A stretch of DNA of 11,728 bases. Source: Bifidobacteriaceae bacterium. GTDB lineage: Bacteria; Actinomycetota; Actinomycetes; Actinomycetales; WQXJ01. The notes beneath the pieces were generated by a model. The model did not search any database. It saw only the letters and a program-made list of their open reading frames with translations, and was not told the origin of the DNA. Location of the stretch: positions 1 to 11,728 of the forward strand of contig JAITLE010000269.1 in assembly GCA_031278075.1 (NCBI GenBank). Reading direction: 5' to 3'. Positions within the stretch are counted from its first letter, which is position 1. Every line of letters begins with the position of its first letter. The position numbers and the translations under genes were made by a program. Shown in pieces: positions 7,025-11,728 of the stretch.

Positions 7025-7058
7025 CTGTTCTTTTTCTGGTCTGGCACCTGAAACACGA

Positions 7059-7065
7059 GGAGGAG
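7059..7065 (+). promoter_or_regulatory. Strong ribosome binding site fixing the topA GTG start
   Basis: GGAGGAG lies 4 nt before GTG at 7070-7072. The protein begins with the conserved toprim strand (KKLVIVESPTKAKTI) six residues later at most, so this start is well supported. Confidence 0.8.
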
Positions 7066-7069
7066 ATCC

Positions 7070-9892
7070 GTGGGGACTGGCAAGAAGCTGGTGATCGTGG
7101 AATCGCCCACCAAGGCCAAGACCATTGGGCGCTACCTTGGACCGGATTACCTGGTCGAGGCGTCGGTGGGGCACATCCGCGACCTGCCGCAGCCGTCGGA
7201 GCTGCCCGCCGAGATGAAGAAAGGCCCCTACGGCCGGTTCGCCGTCGACGTGGACCACGGTTTCGAGCCGTATTACGTGATCGAGGCCGACAAGAAGAAG
7301 AAGGTCACGGAGTTGCGCCGGGCGCTAAAGGACGCGACCGAACTCTATCTGGCGACTGACGAGGACCGCGAGGGCGAGGCGATCGCCTGGCACCTCTTGC
7401 AGGTCCTCAAACCGAAGGTGCCGGTCAGGCGGATGGTGTTCCACGAGATCACCAGGGACGCGATCAACCAAGCGGTGGCCAATCCCCGCGACGTGGACTT
7501 GAACTTGGTGGACGCACAGGAGACGCGGCGCATCTTGGACCGCCTCTACGGCTACGAGATCTCGCCGGTGCTGTGGCGCAAGGTCCGCGCCGGGTTGTCC
7601 GCCGGCCGCGTGCAATCGGTCGCCACCAGGTTGGTGGTCGAACGTGAACGCGAGCGGATGGCTTTCCGCTCCGCCGACTATTGGGACATCGCGGGGCGCT
7701 TCGCCGCGGCTGGACAAGCTTTCGGGGCCCGGCTCACCCAAGTGGACGGGCGGCGTGTGGCCACAGGCAAGGACTTCGACGATTCCGGCCGCCTCGCGTC
7801 AGGGGCGCTGGTTCGGCTGGACGAGCCGCAGGCGATCGCCTTGGCTGAAGCGCTGCGCGGCGCCGAGTTCCAAGTCAGCGACTTGGCGGAGAAGCCATAC
7901 AGGCGGCGGCCCGCGGCGCCTTTCACCACGTCGACGCTGCAGCAGGAGGCGTCGCGCAAGCTGCGCATGAACTCGCGCACCGCGATGCGCTTGGCGCAGC
8001 GGCTCTACGAGAACGGGCACATCACCTATATGCGGACGGATTCGCCCGCTTTGTCGGAGCAGGCGATCCGGGCGGCGCGGGCGCAGGCGCGTGAGCTGTT
8101 CGGCGCCGCTTCGGTGCCGGCCGCGCCGCGCCATTACTCATCCAAGGCGAAGGGCGCGCAGGAGGCCCACGAGGCGATCCGGCCCTCGGGTGACGTCTTC
8201 GCGCCGCCGGCTGCCCTGGCTGGTCAGCTGACCGCGGACGAACTGAAGCTATACCAGTTGATCTGGATGCGGACAGTCGCTTCGCAGATGACGGACGCGA
8301 CCGGCCACACCGTCTCGGTGAGCTTGACCGGGCAGGCCGGCGCCGCCGTCGCGGTGTTCGGCGCCGCGGGCACGGTGATCACCGACCGAGGGTTCCTCGC
8401 GGCCTACGAAGAAGGCCGCGATCAGGCGCGCTACGAGGACTCGGATTCGCAGGAGGCGCGGTTGCCGCAACTGCGGGCAGGCCAGGACGTGGCGGTCGAG
8501 AGCCTGGATCCTCAAGGGCATCAGACCACGCCGCCGCCGCGCTACACGGAGGCGTCGCTGGTCGCGGCGCTGGAGAAGCGCGGCATCGGCCGGCCGTCCA
8601 CCTATGCGGCGACGCTCTCCGTGATCGAGGACCGCGGCTATGTCGAGCGGCGCGGAATGGCGCTGGTGCCGACCTGGCTGGCGTTCTCTGTCACCCGGTT
8701 GCTGGAGGAGAACTTCGCCGACCTGGTCGACTACGATTTCACCGCCGCCATGGAGAACGATCTGGATCAGATCGCCGCTGGGAGCGAGGATCGAACCGCG
8801 TGGCTGCGGCAGTTCTATTTCGGTTCCCCGGCGGCGCCGGGCGTGGACGCGGCGCCGCGTGGCGCCGTCACTCCGGTGGGCGGGTTGAAGGGCTTGGTGG
8901 AGAACCTAGCTGAGATCGACGCGCGCGAGGTCAACACGGTGGACCTGGGGGACGGGATCGCGCTGCGGGTCGGCCGTTACGGACCCTACCTGGAAACCCA
9001 ACCGGGCGCCGGCGAGACGCAAGGGCGACGCGCGCGAGTGCCGGCCGATCTCGCGCCCGACGAGCTGACCTTGGACAAGGCGCGAGAGCTGCTCTCGGCG
9101 GGCGCCGACGAGGCGCGCTCGCTGGGAGTCGACCCGGCGACTGGGCATGAGATCCAGGTCAGGACGGGGCGTTTCGGTCCATATGTGACCGAGGTCGCGC
9201 CCGGTTCCTCGGCGGCTGGCGCCGACGGCGGAGAGACCCGGACCACGGGCGCCAAGGCGCCGAAACCCCGCAACGCGTCCTTGTTCAAGTCGATGAGTCC
9301 TGAGACGGTGACGCTGGACCAAGCGCTCCAGCTGCTGTCCTTGCCACGGGTGGTCGGGCGCGACGCGGACGGCACGGAGATCACCGCTCTGAACGGGCGC
9401 TACGGGCCCTATGTCAAGTGCGGCGCGGAGTCGCGGTCGTTGGAGAGCGAAGAGCGGCTCTTCACCGTCACCGAGGAAGAGGCGCGCGTCCTGCTCGCCC
9501 AGCCGCGCGGCCGGCGGGGCGCGGCCGGCGCGGCGCCGCTGCGCGAACTGGGCCCGGATCCGGCGAACGGCCGGCCGGTCGTGGTCAAGAACGGTCGTTA
9601 CGGCCCGTACGTGACGGACGGCGAGACCAATGCGACGCTGCCCAAGGGCGAGGACCCGGCCGGCGTGACCCTTGCGAGCGCGGCCGATTTGTTGGCGCGC
9701 AAACGCGAGCGCGGCCCGGCCAAGGGCACGCGCGGCCGCTCCCACGCGGGCAAGACGACGCAGGCGCGGGGCGCCGCCACCCGGGGCGCCACCGCCAAGC
9801 CGGCCGGCGCCGCGGCCCGTAAACCAGCGGCCGCCACTCGCGCCGCGGCTCGCAAACCCGCTGCCCCTCCAGCCGCGGACACACCCGCCTAG
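7070..9892 (+). CDS. topA: DNA topoisomerase I (type IA)
   Basis: 940 residues, close to the length of the mycobacterial enzyme (about 934). It relaxes negative supercoils by cutting one strand through a 5'-phosphotyrosine link and acts on the nucleoid. The toprim domain has E11 in VIVESPTKAKTI and the metal-binding D97-x-D99-x-E101 in DEDREGEA. The catalytic tyrosine is Y320 in ITYMRTDS. RGIGRPSTYA (504-513) and the surrounding core are typical. The C-terminus lacks the zinc-finger cysteine clusters of the E. coli enzyme. It carries four copies of GR[YF]GPY at 635-640, 700-705, 776-781 and 842-847, which mark the C-terminal repeat domains of actinobacterial TopA. A basic Ala/Lys/Arg/Pro tail (about 874-933, with three ARKPA units) should aid DNA binding. 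The gene is intact, and its TAG stop sits inside a perfect palindrome. Confidence 0.98.
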   Translation: MGTGKKLVIVESPTKAKTIGRYLGPDYLVEASVGHIRDLPQPSELPAEMKKGPYGRFAVDVDHGFEPYYVIEADKKKKVTELRRALKDATELYLATDEDREGEAIAWHLLQVLKPKVPVRRMVFHEITRDAINQAVANPRDVDLNLVDAQETRRILDRLYGYEISPVLWRKVRAGLSAGRVQSVATRLVVERERERMAFRSADYWDIAGRFAAAGQAFGARLTQVDGRRVATGKDFDDSGRLASGALVRLDEPQAIALAEALRGAEFQVSDLAEKPYRRRPAAPFTTSTLQQEASRKLRMNSRTAMRLAQRLYENGHITYMRTDSPALSEQAIRAARAQARELFGAASVPAAPRHYSSKAKGAQEAHEAIRPSGDVFAPPAALAGQLTADELKLYQLIWMRTVASQMTDATGHTVSVSLTGQAGAAVAVFGAAGTVITDRGFLAAYEEGRDQARYEDSDSQEARLPQLRAGQDVAVESLDPQGHQTTPPPRYTEASLVAALEKRGIGRPSTYAATLSVIEDRGYVERRGMALVPTWLAFSVTRLLEENFADLVDYDFTAAMENDLDQIAAGSEDRTAWLRQFYFGSPAAPGVDAAPRGAVTPVGGLKGLVENLAEIDAREVNTVDLGDGIALRVGRYGPYLETQPGAGETQGRRARVPADLAPDELTLDKARELLSAGADEARSLGVDPATGHEIQVRTGRFGPYVTEVAPGSSAAGADGGETRTTGAKAPKPRNASLFKSMSPETVTLDQALQLLSLPRVVGRDADGTEITALNGRYGPYVKCGAESRSLESEERLFTVTEEEARVLLAQPRGRRGAAGAAPLRELGPDPANGRPVVVKNGRYGPYVTDGETNATLPKGEDPAGVTLASAADLLARKRERGPAKGTRGRSHAGKTTQARGAATRGATAKPAGAAARKPAAATRAAARKPAAPPAADTPA

Positions 9893-9897
9893 GCGGG
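9884..9897. repeat. Perfect 14-bp palindrome spanning the topA stop codon
   Basis: CCCGCCT/AGGCGGG is a perfect inverted repeat with no spacer; as RNA it could form a 5-bp GC stem with a CTAG loop. The TAG stop codon (9890-9892) lies at its centre. There is no T-run after it, so intrinsic termination is doubtful. It could be a weak terminator, a protein-binding site, or chance. Confidence 0.6.
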
Positions 9898-9957
9898 CCG
9901 CGGAGGCGATGCGCCGATGAACCATGCGAGCGACTCTACGGCCGGGCACTGACACAA

Positions 9958-10425
9958 ATGTTTGACCTGGTGTTTTACCAGCCGTGCATCCCCACTAACA
10001 CAGGCAACGCGATCCGCTTGGCGGCCGTCACAGGGGTGCGGCTGCACCTGGTCGAACCTTTGGGCTTCGAGTTGACGGACGCCAAGCTGCGGCGCAGCGG
10101 CCTGGACTACCACGACCTGGCGGTGCTGCGGGTGCATCCGGATCTGGACGCGGCGTTCGCCGCCACGGCGGCCGGGGCGCGTGTCTTCGCTTTCACCACG
10201 CACGCGGAGACGGCGCACACCGCGGTCGCGTATCAGCCGGGCGATGTGCTGCTCTTCGGCCCGGAGCCGGACGGGTTGCCCGCCGCTGTGCTGTCCCACC
10301 CGCGGGTGACGGCGCGGCTGCGCATCCCCATGCTGCCCGCCCGCCGTTCGCTGAACCTGGCCAACTCGGCCGCGATCGCGGTCTACGAAGCGTGGCGTCA
10401 ACAAGACTTCGCTCACGGCGCCTGA
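9958..10425 (+). CDS. trmL: tRNA (cytidine(34)-2'-O)-methyltransferase, TrmL-like, SpoU/TrmH family
   Basis: 155 residues, the normal length for this minimal SPOUT methyltransferase. It aligns by eye with E. coli TrmL from end to end: NTGNAIRLAA near the N-terminus (14-23), LRRSGLDYH (44-52), LLFGPEPDGLP (98-108), and the knot region RIPMLPARRSLNLANSAAI (122-140) followed by VYEAWRQ (142-148). The last two blocks form the S-adenosylmethionine-binding trefoil knot. The enzyme methylates the 2'-OH of the wobble nucleotide in certain leucine tRNAs in E. coli. ATG at 9958 is the only usable start in the frame, and conserved sequence begins immediately, but there is no Shine-Dalgarno sequence or obvious promoter before it. 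It lies 65 bp after topA, so read-through is likely. Confidence 0.93.
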   Translation: MFDLVFYQPCIPTNTGNAIRLAAVTGVRLHLVEPLGFELTDAKLRRSGLDYHDLAVLRVHPDLDAAFAATAAGARVFAFTTHAETAHTAVAYQPGDVLLFGPEPDGLPAAVLSHPRVTARLRIPMLPARRSLNLANSAAIAVYEAWRQQDFAHGA

Positions 10426-10731
10426 GACCGCCGGGCTCCACTCCTCTAGCTGTGCGCCCCCGTCTGTGTCCGATGCCGACCAGCCGAGCGCCGCTCCCGC
10501 GCCGCGCGCGAAGCTCTCCGCCGCGCCGCCAGAAGACACGTCCAACAGGACGTCAAGACCAACTCACCCGAGTGGTCCCGGCTCAACGACACCTCCGCCC
10601 TTGACCCCACGCCAGCGCGGACAGATCACGTTGAAGACAACACCTCGCGGCGCGTCAGCCAGAGGCTGGGTGACACGTTGACTTGGCCCCTGACATCATC
10701 TACGTCAGCGACGGGTGGGAGACTTGACGTC
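10426..10731 (+). other. 306-bp gap before tmk with coding-like but frame-inconsistent composition
   Basis: No recognisable gene or RNA. A reading frame opens at GTG 10466 (MSDADQPSAAPAPRA...) and runs to a TGA at 10679-10681, but its later codons lose the GC third-position bias. From about 10500 the frame shared with tmk looks more coding-like: by hand count 47 of 60 third positions are G/C between 10501 and 10680, against 40 of 60 in the GTG frame. That frame is open from 10450 through the end of tmk but has no ATG or GTG before tmk, and TTG only at 10678. This could be a decayed small gene, a frameshifted 5' extension of tmk (real or a sequencing error), or non-coding leader. The 3' end holds the putative tmk promoter. 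Confidence 0.45.
10678..10706 (+). promoter_or_regulatory. Candidate sigma-70-type promoter for tmk-holB
   Basis: TTGACT (10678-10683) and TACGTC (10701-10706) are separated by 17 bp. The -35 matches five of six consensus bases; the -10 starts TA but ends in C. Transcription would start near 10713, giving a short leader of about 20 nt with GGGAG (10717-10721) as a possible ribosome binding site, 10 nt before the ATG. TGACATCA sits in the spacer and TGACGTCA at the start codon. Confidence 0.42.
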
Positions 10732-10732
10732 A
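10725..10732. promoter_or_regulatory. TGACGTCA palindrome at the tmk start, possible operator
   Basis: A perfect 8-bp palindrome overlapping the first base of the tmk ATG. A near copy, TGACATCA, lies at 10691-10698 inside the putative promoter, and TACGTCA at 10701-10707 is a further partial match. Clustering around one promoter suggests a regulator site, but no specific factor is recognised and short palindromes can arise by chance. Confidence 0.3.
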
Positions 10733-11418
10733 TGGATTCGCCGACCCTCGCATCGCCGCTCACGGGGCGGTTCGTGGCGTTCGAGGGCGGCGACGGGGCT
10801 GGTAAATCGACACAGCTGGAGCTGCTCGCCGCGGCCCTGAGGGCGCAGGGGTTGGTGGACGCGACCGGCCGGCCCGGTCTGGTGGTGACTCGGGAGCCGG
10901 GCGGCACCGCTTTGGGCGTCGGCATTCGCGATCTGCTGTTGCACGGGGGCGCGGTGGACGCTGTGGCGGAGGCGCTGCTCTACGCGGCTGATCGGGCGCA
11001 GCACGTGGCCACGGTGGTCCGCCCGGCGCTCGCTCGCGGGGCGCTGGTGCTCGCGGATCGGTGCCTCGACTCGTCGCTGGCCTACCAGATCGAGGGACGC
11101 CAGCTAGCAGAAGAGCTGGTCAGGGCAGTGAACGCACCCGCCACGGGCGGGCTGACGCCGGATCTGACGATCCTGTTGGACGTGGGCCAGGATGTGGCGG
11201 CGACCCGCCTCGCAGAGTCGGAGAGAGCGGCGGACCGCCTCGAGCGGGCGGGCGGAGACTTCCACCGCCGGGTCAACCAGCGGTATCGCGACCTCGCGGC
11301 CGAGGCGCCGGAGCGCTACGCGGTGGTCGCCGCCGCCGGGCCGGTCGCCGAAGTGCAGGCCAGGGTGCGTGCGGCGTTCGACAGGCACGCGGCGGCTTGG
11401 GGAAGGACAGCTAGATGA
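10732..11418 (+). CDS. tmk: Thymidylate kinase (dTMP kinase)
   Basis: 228 residues from ATG 10732; an upstream in-frame TTG (10678) would add 18 residues without conserved sequence and would place the start codon on the promoter -35. It phosphorylates dTMP to dTDP with ATP in the cytoplasm, the last step specific to dTTP synthesis. The P-loop FEGGDGAGKS (17-26), the dTMP-binding TREPGGT (53-59) and the DRxxDSSLAYQ block (109-119) are all present. The usual aromatic residue after DR is C111 here, a small deviation. RLE-type residues in RAADRLERAGGDFHRRV (165-181) fit the lid/C-terminal helix of the family. The ORF ends TGA at 11416-11418, overlapping the ATG of holB (ATGA), so the two are probably translationally coupled. 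Confidence 0.96.
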   Translation: MDSPTLASPLTGRFVAFEGGDGAGKSTQLELLAAALRAQGLVDATGRPGLVVTREPGGTALGVGIRDLLLHGGAVDAVAEALLYAADRAQHVATVVRPALARGALVLADRCLDSSLAYQIEGRQLAEELVRAVNAPATGGLTPDLTILLDVGQDVAATRLAESERAADRLERAGGDFHRRVNQRYRDLAAEAPERYAVVAAAGPVAEVQARVRAAFDRHAAAWGRTAR

Positions 11419-11728
11419 GTGTTTGGGACTCAGTCGTGGGGCAAGAAGCCGTCGTGGCGGAGCTGCGCGCGGCGGCGGCCAACCCCGCGGCGATGACGCA
11501 CGCCTGGTTGGTCACGGGGCCGCCCGGGTCGGGCCGGTCGGTGGCGGCGCGCGCCTTCGCGGCGGCGCTCCAGTGCGAGCACGGTGGTTGCGGCGAGTGT
11601 CAAAGCTGCCTGTCGGTCGCGGCGCGCAGCCACCCCGACGTGCTGGACACCGCGACGAAGAAGGTCGTCATCGGGATCGACGACGTGCGGGACTGGGTGA
11701 CGCTGGCCGCGCGTGCGCCCGCGCGGGG
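11415..11728 (+). CDS. holB: DNA polymerase III subunit delta' (clamp loader), N-terminal part
   Basis: 104 complete codons are present and the gene runs off the window. It starts VWDSVVGQEAVVAELRAA, as in clamp-loader AAA+ proteins, then MTHAWLVTGPPGSGRS (27-42), a P-loop in which the catalytic Lys is Arg (R41). It continues with a zinc-binding cluster C54-x4-C59-x2-C62-x2-C65 and SHPDVLDTATKKVVIGIDDVR. Delta' is the rigid, non-hydrolysing stator of the clamp loader, so the altered P-loop is expected and does not suggest a damaged gene. Actinobacterial delta' proteins share the GPPGSGRS form. The 4-bp overlap with tmk and the tmk-holB order support the call over dnaX, whose P-loop keeps Lys. 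Confidence 0.94.
   Translation, partial: MSVWDSVVGQEAVVAELRAAAANPAAMTHAWLVTGPPGSGRSVAARAFAAALQCEHGGCGECQSCLSVAARSHPDVLDTATKKVVIGIDDVRDWVTLAARAPAR

Noticed and set aside
7028..7035. T-rich run (TTCTTTTT) before topA considered as a terminator
   Set aside because: No stable stem precedes it; the nearest inverted repeat (TTGA/TCAA at 7001-7015) is only 4 bp and separated from the T-run.
8906..9955. Minus-strand open frame of 349 codons opposite the topA 3' end
   Set aside because: Antisense to the well-conserved topA repeat domains, with composition of a shadow frame.
11519..11542. Arg in place of the P-loop Lys in HolB considered as an inactivating mutation
   Set aside because: Delta' subunits do not hydrolyse ATP, and the GPPGSGRS form is shared by actinobacterial homologues.

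Overview
The window is very GC-rich, with coding regions strongly biased to G or C at third codon positions. The gene set points to a high-GC Gram-positive bacterium (Actinomycetota). Indicators are a TadE-like pilus protein next to an SftH-type helicase, a TopA without zinc fingers that ends in GR[YF]GPY repeats and a basic tail, and tmk overlapping holB. I cannot place the order or genus.

Layout. Bases 1-240 are the 3' end of a TadE-like secretion/pilus gene on the plus strand. It converges on a minus-strand gene (261-3065) for an SftH/MrfA-type superfamily II DNA helicase, which ends in an unusual Gly/Pro repeat tail. Upstream of the helicase on the same strand, 54 bp away, is a gene (3120-5126) for a membrane-anchored protein of unknown function, with a proline-rich cytoplasmic head and an apparently duplicated outer region. 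A divergent intergenic region of about 185 bp follows. The rest is on the plus strand: a YdfG-like short-chain dehydrogenase (5312-6043), a PAP2-family membrane phosphatase (6107-7024), DNA topoisomerase I topA (7070-9892), the wobble-position tRNA methyltransferase trmL (9958-10425), a gap of about 306 bp with uncertain content, thymidylate kinase tmk (10732-11418), and the start of the DNA polymerase III delta' gene holB (11415 to the window edge).

How the genes fit together. topA, tmk and holB form a DNA-replication and topology block: supercoil relaxation, dTTP supply and clamp loading. tmk and holB overlap by 4 bp and are probably translationally coupled. The helicase beside a Tad-type protein is the arrangement behind the 'helicase/secretion neighborhood' family names used for Actinobacteria. 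The dehydrogenase, phosphatase and proline-rich membrane protein are accessory genes between these conserved blocks.

This is mostly ordinary core-genome territory. I found no phage, insertion sequence, CRISPR array, RNA gene or defence cassette. The best second-look items are the repeat tail on the helicase, the duplicated-domain membrane protein with its recent 78-bp coding duplication, the frame-shifting coding-like stretch before tmk, and the TGACRTCA palindromes around the putative tmk promoter.
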